64,000 bases of DNA from Lichenostomus cassidix (taxonomy: Eukaryota > Chordata > Aves > Passeriformes > Meliphagidae). Location of the stretch: assembly GCA_008360975.2 (NCBI GenBank), contig CM039183.1:41531850-41595849 (forward strand), written 5' to 3'. Of this stretch, positions 51,301 through 62,747 are shown piece after piece; positions within the stretch are counted from its first letter, which is position 1; every line of letters begins with the position of its first letter. The translations under genes were made by a program, and so were the position numbers. The notes beneath the pieces were generated by a model, which was not told the DNA's origin, did no database searches, and worked only from the letters and a program-made list of their open reading frames with translations.

Positions 51301-54300
51301 GAAGAAATTTTTCAGGATTTTTTATTTGTATATATATGTGTTTGAGCATTTTTATATATATGTATATATCTTTAACTCTCAGCTACTAAGGGAAATACCA
51401 ACAGTATATGCAAAAGATCTGTATGAGACTTAAAGACAAGAAAGAAATGCTCTGCAATATGTGTATGGTCCTACACTTTGGCTACAACAACCTCATGCAG
51501 TGCTGCAGGCTGGGGGAAGAGTAACTGGAGAACTGCCTGCTGGGAAAGGACCTGGCGATGCTGGTTGACAGCAGCTGAACATGATGCAGTGAGTGAATGC
51601 CCAGGTGGCCAAGAAAGCCCGTGGCTTCCTGGCTTCTGCCAGCAATAGTGTGGCCAGCAGGACCAAGGCAGTGATTGTACCCCTGTAGTCAGCACTGGCT
51701 GCACCTCGGGTTCTGTGTTCTGTTTTGGACCCATCACTACAAGAAAGACATTGAGGTGCTGGAACATGTCCAGAGATGGGCAGTGGAACAGGTGAAGGGT
51801 TTGGAGCACAAGTCTGATGAGGAGTGGCTGAAGGAGCTGGGGTTGTTTAGCCTGGAGAAAAGGAGGCTCAGGAGGGATCTCACTGCTCTTTATAACTACC
51901 TGAAAGTAGGGTGTAGCCAGGTGTGGGGTGGTCTCTTCTCCAAAGTGACAAGCAGTAGGACATGAGGAAATGGCCTCAGGTCACTCTAGGGGAGGTTTGC
52001 ATTGTATAATAGGAAAAATTTAATCATGGGACGGGTTGTCAAACACTGGAACAAACTGCCCAGGGAAGTGGTGGAGTCACCATTCCAGGAGGTATTTAAA
52101 AGACATATAAATGTGGCCCTTAGATACATGGTTTAGTGGTGAACTAGGCAGTGTTGGGTTAGTGGTTTGGTTCAGTTATCCTAAAAGTCTTTTCCTACCT
52201 AAAAGATTCTATGATTCCATATTAGCATGTATGTAATTATTCAAAGCATGTTCTAAATCTACTCTGCATAAATGCAGATTTTGTGTAATGTACAGGGAAA
52301 ATTAAGGATTGCTTGATAGGTTGGCATTGCATGGGATTGAATGGAGTACCTTTGTAACATGAACTTGTTAAATGAAATCTCTAGCTATTTGAAGACTTAT
52401 TCATTCTTTTGGCTCTTAATCCAAAATATCAAATGGGGAGCCTATAATTCTTCTGGAGTTTCTTAAGTGGAGTGGCATGGGCTGATGATGGTAGATGCAA
52501 GTAGAGCACTGCTGGCTGACCTTTGCTGTGTGCTTGTGCTTGCAGCAGTGGCAAGTGGAGTGGTGTGCACAGGGAAGCTCATTAGCTGTTTGTCATGTCT
52601 GCACTTGCTCTCAATAGGATTAGATGATGAGGCTGTAAAATGTCAGCACCTTGTCAGAACTATTGCTCTGTGACTGCTTCTGCTGATGGTGATGCAGGAA
52701 ATTCTGTGTAAAAGTTCAGCACTGACGCAGTCTAACACATAATTTATCTTCTGCAGACACTGTTTGTGTTCTGAGATATTTATATAATGGAGCTTACTTC
52801 TGTCTCCTGCCTTATGCCATTTAGAGTCACTTGAGGTGTGTAAGATATTGCAGCAAACTACATTGCTTGATTAGACAGGGCAAATCAAGTCTGTGTGGAT
52901 AGAAATAATTCAGTTGCACGAGCTGTAAGAAATGCTATGGAGATGAGTGGGGTCTCTCCAAGCAGGCCAGCTTTAGGTTACTAATGATTTAAGTAATAAG
53001 GGGTTTTTGGGTATGGTATGAAGGATTTGAATTAGAACACAAACTAAAGGAACTATCCACGTAATGATTTTTATGTTACCTGGACTTTATTTTTTTGTTC
53101 TTAGCTTTTTAACTCAAAATGTGGAAATAACATACTCAAGTTGTGCCACCTTTGTAGACACACATGTATTTCTGAAATAGTATCAAGGTACATAATATCA
53201 AGGATGTAAGATCAATGAACTGTTCTGCACATCAGGAACAGTGTAAGTAGGACACCTTTTTTTTTTTTTTTTGAGAAAGCTTAAAAACTGTAGTTAAAAA
53301 GGATGGCATGTTTAATCATAGGTTGATAATAGAAAGGAAAAGCATTTTACTGCAGGAAGAAGGTATCATGAATTGTAAATGTCTCACCCAGGATAAGACC
53401 TAAATACACCTAAAACTTGAAAGGAAAGCTGTCCGTGAAGGAAGCAATCAGGTTTATGCAAGATGGTGGGAAAACATAATAACACAGGAACAGGATGTAA
53501 CTGAAGAATTAATCTCTTTGCTGTTGTAGGTGAGGGGTAAAATGCCAGAAATGGAAACAGAGTTTCCTGATTATACTGGAAAATTAACAGAATTTGCGAT
53601 GAATAAGCTAATGGTTATCAGATACAATTTTGTTAATTTCTTTCTTTCTGTTACTTTCTATGTTTCTCTGAACTCAAATCCCCAACTCTTCCAACAAGCT
53701 CCATCAAACTGGTTTGGTTTTTTTTTCCATTCTGCAAGTTGCCTATTTGGAATTTGAGACCTTCAGTTCATTGCATTTTACTACCCTTTCATTATTTTTG
53801 GTTTGTGCCTTTTTCCTAGGTTCTTCTAGGGAAAGGGAAAAACCAGCAACTGCAAAGCCTCTCACTTTGTATTTCCTGCTGCAGGTTTTGGATGTCCATA
53901 CACAAAAAATTAAAACAAACCTGGGAAAATGAATGCAAATTCTAACAAGAACCAACAAGGCATGCACTATGGGAGAATTGATTATCAGCTCATCCCAGAA
54001 TGAGCTGTAAATTTAGCAGGAGCCATTCAGGGCAGCATAAGTCCATAAGAGAAGCTATGTTCAGTCTTGTAAAGATGCATGCTGTGGGTCATCATGATCA
54101 CAAAGATCATCCTTTCCTACTTCTAACTTAAGACCTAACTGTCCTAAAGTTCTGCTGTAGTATTATGACAAATACTGCAGTTATTCACATGACAATCTGA
54201 AAGTAGTGACATTGTTTGTCTTTAATCCCGTTTCATAGCTGGCAAGTGGAAGAGACCTTGTGCTCTGGCTCAGGAATTTTTTTCAAGCCTGCAGCTATTG

Positions 54301-57300
54301 ACATTAATCATTCACAGACCAGATCTCTCCAGCCTTTACAGGAACCAAGTGCAGCTGGAACATAAGAGAAGTAAAAAAAAAAAAAGTCTATGAAGCTTTT
54401 TGTTTGTTTATTTAAAATCACTCAGGAGAATGTGTCACAGAGGAACTCCATTCCAAGAAGCGGCCAGGATAGCACACTGTGGTTCAGTTTTTGTCTTGCA
54501 GTCACATGGTGGGAAACAGGCTGGTGAATGGTGATGTACCTTTGTGCCATCCCACAGATCTGTTTGGGATAAATGGCCACTATTGGATCTTCTGATGTGC
54601 TTGTGAGTTGGGTCTGTTGCATGGAAACAACATCATCTTAAGAAGAACTTTCACTGTGGTTTGAACTGCAGAAGCTGTGTTGTGTTAGGTGCTCTTTCTT
54701 TGATCATTGAACATCCTGGCTGAGTCAGAGCTTCCTTTCTTTGGTATCTTGAACACTTGCCCTCAAGGCCATCAGTAGTGTAGAATTTGCTGTGTAACTG
54801 AATGACTTTTAAAACTCTGTATTAATTATGAAGGCACTTGGGGGTAGTCAAAGAGGTCAGGAAGAATACTTGTCACAGGAACAGTTTTTTTAAAGAACTC
54901 ATGTAGAATGTTGGGTGCTCTTCAGAATTACTGCATCTGGGGCTGGTAAGTAGGAATAAAACCCCAAATTTGATTACAAAAGTAACTGTGGTACATCCCT
55001 CAGGTTCCCAAGTGGAAGCAAAATAAAAGTTTGTGAATTTCTCACACAAAATTGTTCATTGCAGAAAGGCCTCTCATTTGTCATATATCCACATGTTTTT
55101 AATAACAATATAAAAAAGGCTTGATTAACATGTTCTCTGAAATGAGAGATTAAAATATTCTTTGCAGTTCTTTGAAGGATTTTTGTGCCTGTTTAGAGAA
55201 ATAATTTAAGTCTCACAAGCACCTGTCTGATAGGGAACCTGTACTTGTTTCTATGGTTTTTGGGAAAACTGACTAATCTTGGTATTACTTTTTCCCTGAA
55301 GTTGGTGTATATTTAACTTTAAACAAAGTGCAAACAAAATTAATACTTCAGTATCTGAAATACATCACTTCAACACATGCAGCTAGAAGAAAACAGAACT
55401 TTTTGGTGGTCATGGATGTGTCAAGTAGCAATTGACTAATGAACAAAGCATTCAGGGCTTTGTAGAAGAAATTTACATTAATTTAATTATTGATATAACA
55501 GTAAACCTACTAAGCTTTTGAATTATTACTCAGTGAATAGAAGCAGATGTTTTTTTCCAAATTTGTAAACTTGTATAGACTTTTTTTCCAGCACTTCTAT
55601 CTGTATTTCTTACTTAGTACTGTTTTAGAATATCCATCACTGACTGGAATTACCCTTTTAAGCCATTTTCACAACAGGATGTCCAGAGCATTCCAGTCTC
55701 TGAGGAGAGCTGGCTTTATCCTCTTTCAGTGTATGCTATAAAGTTAACCTTTGACTACATGCTCACAAGCAACAAAACAGTTTGATTGTTTTCGTAGGCT
55801 CGGTTTTAGTTTAATTACTTAAGTTTTTACCACTTCTGCCCAGAAAAAGACCTGTGAATCTTAGGTATCATTGTCAAGTATGCAGAGAACATTGAAGGAA
55901 AAGATTATGGAGTGAATTACCAGTTTCATCTTCACAGGACACTGAATTTAATTTTCATATTAATACTTCTAAATTTATTGTGTGTACTTGTTTCAATTGA
56001 TGATGTACCTGATTAATTCTTTGCTTATTTCACTACTTCTCCCCTGCATTGATCAATATGCTTGTAGAAGTGAGTTCTTTAAGTTTACCATGCTCCCCAT
56101 ATTCTGTAGAATTATTTCTCTGTTTGGGATTTCTGCAAGAATATGACCTTTTTTTTCCTTCTGGGTTATGGGTGTTGGTTTGTAGGTTTTGGTAGTGTTG
56201 TTTTGGTTTTTTTTGTTTTTTTTTTTTTTTTTTGTGGTGGTGTTTTGGTTTTTTTTCGCCTTCTTTGGTTTTTAGGGGAGGAAAAAGAAGGGATTTCTTT
56301 TTCTGTGTTTGGGGTTGGTTTTTTTTTATGACGGTATAACTTGCCAGCCTGAACATGAGGATAAGATAGAGCCTTGTCTGTGCTGTTTTGATTTTCTAAT
56401 GAATCAGCAAGTGGGTAGTTTCACATGACTCGCCCTGTAAATAATGTGCCCCACCCTTCATACAGCGATCCTGGAAGAATCTTGCTGTGTATATCTTCCT
56501 ACCATCTTTCTAGTGGCTGCTGCTGGCCTGTGATTGCTGCTGCATGGCCTAGGGGAGGAGCTGGGTGAGAGAGCACAGACTTGTGTCTATCTGCTTTGGT
56601 CCTAACCATCAGCACAGGCTGCTCTGTACACAAAAAGATAGAGAGAAAGAGGACAAAGGATGAAAAAGAAAATTCATTTGAGAAGAAATAGGGAGAGAAG
56701 CAGCTTATTTGGGAAGATGGCAGGTGGCGCTGGCATTGCTAACCTTAATAATTGAGAAGCTTGAAATCCATTTGAACCTGTTTTGGAGCTGTTGAACCAA
56801 TTTTTAAAGGAGGAAATAAAGTAAACAAAGTTTTGGGAGGAAACTTTCACCTCTTATTTGATCTGTCATTCTGGGTTGAAACTTCCATGCATGCATGCAC
56901 ATCTCAGGTGGAATTAGATTCTGTTTATCCTACTCTGACTCTGGCAATTAAGTAATTCATGTTATTTACTCGTTCTTTAAAGAGAACGAGCTTTTCCTCT
57001 GTCTTATGCATTCGACTCTTGGATTGAGTGCTCCAATTAGTTATTTTTTATTACTTTTTAAATTAAGAAACCTAATTTCTTGCTAAGTTTCTTAGGGAAA
57101 CTACTTTTTCTTCTATCTCAGAGCTTGCATATGTAGTTAAGGAAAAATGTCTTGACTACCAGCTGATACAGCTGGCAAAAAATGCTCAAGCTTTCAGGCA
57201 GAAAAACCTTTTCCTTTATCGATACGTGCTCAGAAGATATCTCAGTGTCGCTCTCTAGTTCTTATGTAGAAAATTAATTTTCAAAATATAGAAGGGAGCT

Positions 57301-60300
57301 GCTATACTGGGTCACTGTCACTTGTCTAGTACAAGCTATTTATATAGAATAAATGTAATAAAATATCAAAATACTTAAGCAGTTACTTTGTTACCTTAGA
57401 TTTGTAATTTTAAAAGGTGCTAGTAAAAGTAGTACAGTGCTTTTAATTGGGATTTTTATCCATGTACTAGAAAAAAACCCAAACCCATAAAAGGCAATCT
57501 TACAAACTATTCCATTACTGGCAACTCAATCCATAAATAAGGCAATTTTGGAATAAATCCAAAACAAGAGCATAAGGGGAAAGGTATTGTTGGACAGTGT
57601 AGTGAAATGGGATAGGGTTTTTCACCTTGGGAATTATTTGCTGAAAATAGCGGATGTCCTACCATTAAGCTAAAACATAAAACATGTTTAAACATCCTTC
57701 TACCTGCACATGGAAATACCTTTTTTCAAGGTCTTGGGTCATTGAAATGTCATATTGTAGCTACTTCTGGAAGAAGGACTTACTAAAAAAAAAAAAAAAA
57801 GAACAAGTAAATTATTAATGTTTTTTGCAAAGTAGCTGTGAACAGGATTTGTTAACAGTCTATTTGTGATGGTAACTTTACATGAGTTTTGTAAGGCTTA
57901 CTAAATAGTGGGAGATAGATTCCCTAATTGTGAGAACGTGACAGTAAATGGCAACTGGAATGTATGCAACATTCATGGTGTTGTTAAAAAACGGAAGGAG
58001 CACAAGGCTGGAACATGTCAGGTAGGGTGGGATGGCAGGAGGAAGCAAAGATGTATGTGTGTACATACATATAAATATGCCCACATTAAAAAGTGCATAA
58101 AGATGAATGAACAGAGGAGCCAAACATTGATAAAGGTAAAGGACAAAATGTGTGTGAAGTAGTAAAGTGGAGTGACTTCAAAGTGGGAGTCCTGATTGAT
58201 CGAGAAATCTGTTTACCAAGAAGTTTGAGGGCTGATTTGATCTCTCTGAGAGCTGTGGAAAATACCAGGTTGATTCTTTGTACGTGATAGTCTTCTCCAC
58301 AGATAGCAGAGAGAGATTCTCTGAGATGTTCTCATGTTGAGTGCTGCTGTATCTGGTAGCTTACAGCTTATCCACAGAAAAAGCCAAAATTTCGTAATGG
58401 ATTCCTGATCTTGTTACATCAGAAGGTAAGTCGGGGAAAGAGTGAAATCTACCTCTCTTCAGCTTCTGAAGTTTTTTAACTTAGAAGATCCTGAGTAGCT
58501 TTTATCTGGTATTCTTCTATTGCTTGTGTCCAGAATGCTTTACTTGAATTCAGTTGATCAAGTGATGGTGTTTAATTGGCCTTGCCAGCTCCCTGTTTGT
58601 GTTCTGGTTTGTGAACAGCAGTGCTGAGTGTGAGTTTGGTTGCTGCATATTTGTTCTGCTTTTCCCACTGCTGCTGTAGAGTGGCATAAAGGGTGCAGTC
58701 TGAATTGCCATTCTGAGTTGTTTCTGCTCAAATACATATTTAAAAAGAAAAAATATGCAGGTCACTTATCATGCTTTTGTGATTGTAATGTGGAAAGCCT
58801 CCTACCCCTTGAGGTTATGTCTAGTTTTTCAGGGTATTTCCAGTGTCATCTGTTATTCAATTCTATGTTCTCTTCATTTTGATTTAGACTATTTCTTTGA
58901 TCCAGGTGAAGTCTAAATTTGCTTCTTCTTGCATATCTCTATTTGCTGAGGTCCTGGCCTTGTACAGGTCAGTTGAGATATTAAGATTATTCTAATGGAA
59001 ACAGGATTCTACTTCTGGTACCCTTGGTTACATCTTCATTTTCTCACTGACAAAACTATTGTCTAATCCTGGCCCTCTTGCAGCATGATACCTGTTTGCT
59101 TCTCTTGAAGTGAAGTCATCCCCTTAAAATGGCTCAGAATAGCTCTGCTAGAAGCATCTCTGTTATGTTACAGTCTGTTCCTTTAATATCCTCTTTGGAC
59201 TTTCTCTGTTCATAGGTCAGATATACAACAGGCATTGACTTTGTCTTTACAACTTTTTTTAGCTTAGTACTGCTGTGGCTGTTTGTTCCAGCTTTGTTTC
59301 TGCCTTTTTTTCCACCAACAGTGCCAGCTTCAGCTTTCTCCTTTTGAACTTTTCTCACATGCTTCCCCCAAATCTGCTCTCTTCACATACATAAAAACTG
59401 ACAACCTTTGAAATCTCTGAGCATTCAAACTCTTTTTTTTTAGATCTCACCTTTGCTGTAATGCATAATAAAATCACATCTGCTAAGTAGGTAGTGAGAG
59501 GTAACTGTGGCAGGTAGCTGCAGATGACATACAGATCTGGTACAAGCTGCATTTGTTATCCGATCTTTTATCCACTTGCCAACACACCAAGTCCTTTTGT
59601 CCCCCTACACACCTTAATTTTAGAGTATAAGTTCTTTTGGACAGAGCAGTTACTCATATATTCACAGAATCACAGAATAGTTAGGGCTGGAGGGGACCTG
59701 TAGAGAACACCTAGTCCAACCCTTCTGCCAAAGTAGGATCACCTGTTGGTCCTCTAATTGGACATCACAGCCCTGTCTGGTTTTTTTATTGGTGGGGGTT
59801 TTTTGTGGTTTTTTGGTTTGGTGGTTTTTTTTTTTGGTTTTTTTTTTTTTTTTTTTTGTTTGTTTGTTTGGAGTGATTTGTAACAACAGATGCTTTGTCT
59901 TGAACATGAATTTCACCAAACCTGCATATTTTAAGGAGTCTGTTTCCCACGAAATGGAGAAGTGGGAAGTTCAGTTTTGAACAACTATCTACTACAAGTC
60001 CTTCTGGGCAGGAAGGACTGTTCTCGATCTGTTCATCCCCCAGCCTGTGTTGATACCAGGGATTTCTCTGATCCAGGTGCAGCACTTTGCACTTGGTCTT
60101 GTTAAATGGCAGGAGATTCCCGTGGGCCCACTTACTGAGCTTGTCTAGGTGCCTCTGGATGGCATCCCATCCTTCAGGTGTGTCAACTGCACCACTCAGC
60201 TTGGTGTCATCTGCAAATTTGCTGAGGGTGCAGTTAATCCCATTCTCTGTGACATCAATGCAGATATGAAACAATACTGGTCTGAGTATGAACTCCTGGG

Positions 60301-62747
60301 AACACTGTGGGGAGCTGCTGTTTACTATGTTTCTGAGAGTACTATGATGCTTTATATTGACATTGCAGAAGGTTCTGCATGAAAAATGCAGTTGGAGCAA
60401 AAATTTGAACGTTTGTCTGTGTGCTTGGTCTGACTTTCGTACGTCAGAAACATGCTGTTAGATTATGTTGCAATGTTATTTCTGGATTATGTTAGTTTTC
60501 ACTTTTTGTTGGTAACCTTCAAATAGTCTCACTTAAAAGTTTTCTTAAAAAATAAGTAATTGTGAGCATGGATAATTTCTGGAAAGTTTGAAGCATTAGC
60601 TTAATTCTGCTGTTTTTGCAGGACTTCAAGAATATGTTGAGGCAGTTTCGTTTCAGTATTTTATCAAAACGCGATCGTTGATTAGTGTTGAAGAGATCAA
60701 CAAACAACTAATGTTTACAGCGGAAGACAAAGAAGAAACAACAAACATGGTAAAAGTTTTGCTTTTCTCAATTGACAACTTTCTGGGATGGAAATGCAGC
60801 AAGAAAGCTTAGTCACATTTTTGGCATCTGATTAAATAACACTAGTTAATGGAATGGGATTAGATATACATGCAGGCTTTGACTCACTTGTTCAAAACAT
60901 GTTCTTTATTCTGATAAGTAGTATACTAAATCCATCGGATACAAGTTTATAAATTTCACATCCTTTTTAGTCAGAGCAAACTGAACTCTTTCTGGTACAG
61001 CAAAAGATCCAGGACAGTGAAATACTAGCTAACAAATGTAGAGGAGGTATTTTTAATGCCTGAGATTGCCTGTAACACCTGGTGGTGTATAGTGATATTG
61101 CAGAAGTTGGGGGAGACAAACGAATCCAAGGCAGGATGAACTCCATGAATGAAATCTTACTGCTGGAGGCACCAGTCCCTGGAGGCACTGTGTTCAGCTT
61201 GTGTTAAAAGACATGGCATATGTCTTAGCTTTGTCATCTGTAACTCTCCTGGAGCTGATTCTTCTCAGTGGACAAGCTGGTGTCCCATCATACCTTAGCC
61301 CTAATATCTGCTGTTTCTTGACTTGCCTGTACTCCAGCCCTGCCCTAAATGGCTCACAGGGACAAACTGCTGTCACCAACCACAGTAAACTGGGTGCAGT
61401 TTGATTGTTGGCAGGGGACAACAGTGATTTGGTAGCAATCTACAGAAGTTCACAGGCAGTTGAGGTGCATCATACAGTAGTGCTGCTTTACATAAATTCC
61501 CGAGTCTGCTTCTGCTGAAGAGATTCTGCTGTAAAGCACTTCTTGTTCTTTCTTTATTCTCTTGATAAGATATTGGCAGAGAAGCCTGATTTTTAGCTTA
61601 CATTCATTTGTTTTTACCAAAGGCAAGTCCATTGTGGTACACTTCTTTTAACAAACTGTGAAGTTGTTAACCCCAGCATGCACACCACTGACCAGATCTG
61701 TCAATTTGGGTAGATAGCATGTTATGGGAACTAGTGAACAGAAAGAAACCTGCATTGTCTCCCATGTTACCAATATTTTAGCAATAAAATTATTGGAAGT
61801 TTGGATACAGGAGCAAACTTGTAACTCTGTAATGGGTTTGCATCATGAAGATTTTTGTTAGCGACTTTAATGAGCTCAGTTGATATGAAACAGATCTGAG
61901 AATACTATGGCTTCTTGTAGAGAATATATTTTGAAATTCAAGATACTATTATGAAATTATGTGATTCGTGTTCATAATGCAGACTATTTTTGATTGCTTT
62001 CCTAGCTTTGGACACCATTTAGGAAAAAATCTATGAGGCCAAGATCTGTTAGATTTAAAAAAACCCTGAAAAACTGCAAATAAATGTTGCTACAAAGATG
62101 TGATAACTGTTTACAAATAGAGATGGTAGAGTTAGGGTATGTTTATCATGCTTGCTAGAATGAAAATGACATCTTGATTAGAAATTACCTTCTGGTATGT
62201 TGGAAGGAGATTAGTACTTCTGAAATCAGACAATGTGGAAATGCCATGCAATTAAATTTTCCAGAATGTTTTAAATTGCCCATTTTGTTGGACGAGTTAG
62301 CCTGTATTTGAACCATTACAGACAGCTTTTTCATAGTTCTCTGTACTAGACTTTCTTCCGTTCTGTCCCCAGACCTCCAATTCCCATGATAAACAACCCC
62401 ATACATGGAGCCTGAAGGTAACACCTGTGGATTACCTGCTGGGAGTGGCTGATCTGACGGGAGAGCTGATGCGGCTGTGCATCAGCAGTGTTGGCAATGG
62501 GGACATAGACACGCCTTTTGAGCTGAGCCAGTTCTTGCGGCAGATTTACGATGGCTTTACTTTCATTGGCAACACTGGACCTTACGAAGTCTCCAAGAAG
62601 CTCTATACCTTGAAACAGAGTCTGGCAAAAGTAGAGAATGCCTGCTACACCTTAAAAGTAAGGGGATCTGAAATCCCAAAGCACATGTTGGCTGATGTAT
62701 TCTCCACAAAAACAGAATTGATTGACCAAGAGGAGGGTCTTCCTTAA
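39364..62747 (+). CDS. TSNAX: TSNAX, translin-associated factor X: complete spliced coding span
   Basis: TRAX pairs with translin in the C3PO endoribonuclease, which removes cleaved passenger strands during RISC loading and trims tRNA precursors; it acts in nucleus and cytoplasm. Six coding exons join in frame: 39364-39379, 41355-41462, 44485-44599, 46192-46322, 60622-60749 and 62373-62747. This gives 873 bases, 290 residues plus stop, the same length as the human protein. All introns are GT-AG. Residues 10-15 (FRKRKH) form the basic nuclear-localisation cluster. The helical translin fold begins near residue 42. By alignment to the known human catalytic acids E126, E129 and D193, the equivalents here are E127 and E130 (in LQEYVEAV) and D193 (in GVADLTGEL); all are present, so the RNase should be active. 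The C-terminal part ([20 protein letters not shown]) is nearly invariant. The N-terminal residues 21-41 and the linker at about 157-181 diverge most. Confidence 0.97.
39548..39672. repeat. 24-base minisatellite, five copies plus a partial
   Basis: Units begin GGGTGTCACTGCCC and end TTTCCCTCA(C/G), at 39548, 39572, 39596, 39620 and 39644, with a truncated sixth. Copies differ only at the last base. As 24 is divisible by three, the tract stays open and reads as an 8-residue repeat on either strand, but it lies in intron 1 and is not coding. Confidence 0.95.
39943..40240 (-). mobile_element. CR1 LINE 3' fragment, minus orientation
   Basis: The plus strand starts with CACAGAATGGGTCAGGCTGGAAGG and continues with GGACAGTCTGTTCCAGTGCTC and the TTTTTCCTCATATTCAGGTGGAA block, all reverse-complement CR1 landmarks. 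It lies in TSNAX intron 1, antisense to the gene. The far end is degraded. Confidence 0.88.
41355..41462 (+). CDS. TSNAX: TSNAX coding exon 2
   Basis: 108 bases, residues 6-42 ([16 protein letters not shown] through LMASFR and the first base of Ser42). The acceptor is TTTAATAG|GATCGG and the donor AGAT|GTAAGT. It carries the basic nuclear-localisation cluster. Both ends are phase 1, so skipping this exon would keep the frame. Residues 21-41 differ from the human protein, as expected for the least conserved part. Confidence 0.95.
42403..42572 (+). mobile_element. CR1 LINE 3' tail, plus orientation
   Basis: AGAAGCTGTGGATGCCCCAT, GATCTTTAAGGTTCCTTCCA and the terminal CTCTATCATTCATTC are classic CR1 3' end sequence. 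About 170 bases, in the same orientation as TSNAX. Confidence 0.93.
43015..43028. repeat. C14 homopolymer
   Basis: Fourteen consecutive C in TSNAX intron 2. Long C runs are rare and are often miscounted by sequencing. Confidence 0.9.
44485..44599 (+). CDS. TSNAX: TSNAX coding exon 3
   Basis: 115 bases completing Ser42 and running to Ser80 ([20 protein letters not shown], then the segment ending LLHRFTS). The acceptor is CTCTGCAG|CATTCC and the donor CACCAG|GTGAGT. It forms the first long helix of the translin fold, with the conserved [14 protein letters not shown] block. Confidence 0.97.
44600..46191 (+). other. TSNAX: TSNAX intron 3
   Basis: About 1.6 kb, AT-rich, with no mobile element recognised. 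It holds the perfect inverted repeat at 45833-45860. It ends TATGATTGCAG. Confidence 0.93.
45833..45860. repeat. Perfect inverted repeat, 13-base arms, 2-base centre
   Basis: TTTTGCAATACTG (45833-45845), TC, then its exact reverse complement (45848-45860), in TSNAX intron 3. In the transcript it would form a strong short hairpin. The arms contain a TTGCAA half-site of C/EBP type. Confidence 0.85.
46192..46322 (+). CDS. TSNAX: TSNAX coding exon 4
   Basis: 131 bases, residues 80-124 ([20 protein letters not shown], then the segment ending QFHRAISP and the first base of Gly124). The acceptor is GATTGCAG|TGCTCC and the donor CCAG|GTAAAT. The conserved QVAQEL and [11 protein letters not shown] helices are clear. 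Confidence 0.97.
47268..47290. repeat. Inverted repeat with forkhead-like arms
   Basis: TTGTTTGTAT, GTA, then ATACAAACAA: perfect 10-base arms. Each arm includes the TGTTTGT/ACAAACA core recognised by FOX factors. In TSNAX intron 4. Confidence 0.75.
48683..49190 (-). mobile_element. CR1 LINE 3' fragment, minus orientation
   Basis: Reverse-complement CR1 blocks are readable along the plus strand: ACCTCTCTAGGGATCCCGTT, the TTCTCAGTAAAGAAATGTCC block, CTCTGTTGCCCTCCTCTGGA and ACACCCGGCACTGTACACAG. About 500 bases, antisense to TSNAX. It is diverged, with no intact reading frame. Confidence 0.9.
51445..52220 (+). mobile_element. CR1 LINE fragment with ORF2 C-terminal remnant, plus orientation
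   Basis: About 770 bases, from CTACACTTTGGCTACAACAA to the GATTCTATGATTCCAT tail. The segment 51732-51965 keeps a readable remnant of the ORF2 C terminus ([15 protein letters not shown] and [20 protein letters not shown]). It is 5'-truncated and interrupted by stops, so it is inactive. It is the longest CR1 tail in the window and lies in sense with TSNAX. Confidence 0.93.
53257..53272. repeat. T16 homopolymer
   Basis: Sixteen T within TSNAX intron 4, not part of a recognised element. Confidence 0.9.
56148..56330. repeat. T/G-rich low-complexity tract
   Basis: Long T runs separated by GG, GTGG and GGGG (for example around 56190-56260), then GGAAAAAGAAGGG and more T/G. It reads as open frames on both strands only because of its composition. 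Confidence 0.85.
57785..57800. repeat. A16 homopolymer
   Basis: Sixteen A within TSNAX intron 4. No recognisable retrotransposon body precedes it. Confidence 0.9.
59662..60340 (-). mobile_element. CR1 LINE with reverse-transcriptase remnant, minus orientation
   Basis: The left end (CACAGAATCACAGAATAGTT then GGAGGGGACCTG) is the reverse-complement CR1 3' terminus. The right part translates on the minus strand to a CR1 reverse-transcriptase segment with [20 protein letters not shown]; the catalytic FADD is at 60217-60206. [12 protein letters not shown] and a [10 protein letters not shown] block follow. Between the two parts lies a T/G low-complexity tract (59780-59872), and the sequence expected between the RT and the 3' end is missing, so the copy is internally deleted or two copies are joined. 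Confidence 0.88.
59780..59872. repeat. T/G-rich low-complexity tract inside a CR1 copy
   Basis: T runs of up to 21 bases separated by GG, GTGG and GGTGGGGG, ending in GTTTGTTTGTTTGG. It sits between the two recognisable CR1 parts. Confidence 0.85.
60622..60749 (+). CDS. TSNAX: TSNAX coding exon 5
   Basis: 128 bases, residues 124-166 ([20 protein letters not shown], then the segment ending EDKEETTNM). The acceptor is TTTTTGCAG|GACTTC and the donor ACATG|GTAAAA, phase 0. It contains the catalytic glutamates E127 and E130. The last ten residues belong to the variable linker. Confidence 0.97.
60750..62372 (+). other. TSNAX: TSNAX intron 5
   Basis: About 1.6 kb with no recognised element or gene. 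It ends with the polypyrimidine stretch CTTTCTTCCGTTCTGTCCCCAG. Confidence 0.93.
62373..62747 (+). CDS. TSNAX: TSNAX coding exon 6 (last)
   Basis: 375 bases, residues 167-290 and TAA at 62745. It begins [20 protein letters not shown] after acceptor CCCCAG|ACC, and includes [12 protein letters not shown] (D193 is the third metal-site acid), the [10 protein letters not shown] loop and [20 protein letters not shown]. It ends IDQEEGLP. The conserved protein sequence is continuous up to the acceptor, which fixes the splice site. Confidence 0.97.
   Translation, partial: TSNSHDKQPHTWSLKVTPVDYLLGVADLTGELMRLCISSVGNGDIDTPFELSQFLRQIYDGFTFIGNTGPYEVSKKLYTLKQSLAKVENACYTLKVRGSEIPKHMLADVFSTKTELIDQEEGLP

Larger units (their letters stand above)
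46323..60621 (+). other. TSNAX: TSNAX intron 4 (14.3 kb)
   Basis: The largest intron. It holds three CR1 copies (48683-49190 minus, 51445-52220 plus, 59662-60340 minus), two T/G-rich low-complexity tracts (56148-56330, 59780-59872), 16-base T or A runs (53257-53272, 57785-57800), an AT-rich TATATA patch (51330-51372) and a few small dyads. No extra exon was recognised. It ends CTGTTTTTGCAG. Confidence 0.9.

Noticed and set aside
59786..60400. 204-codon minus-strand ORF with an RT-like segment, considered as a gene
   Set aside because: It is a decayed CR1 reverse-transcriptase piece whose C terminus reads into the T/G tract; listed as a mobile element instead.
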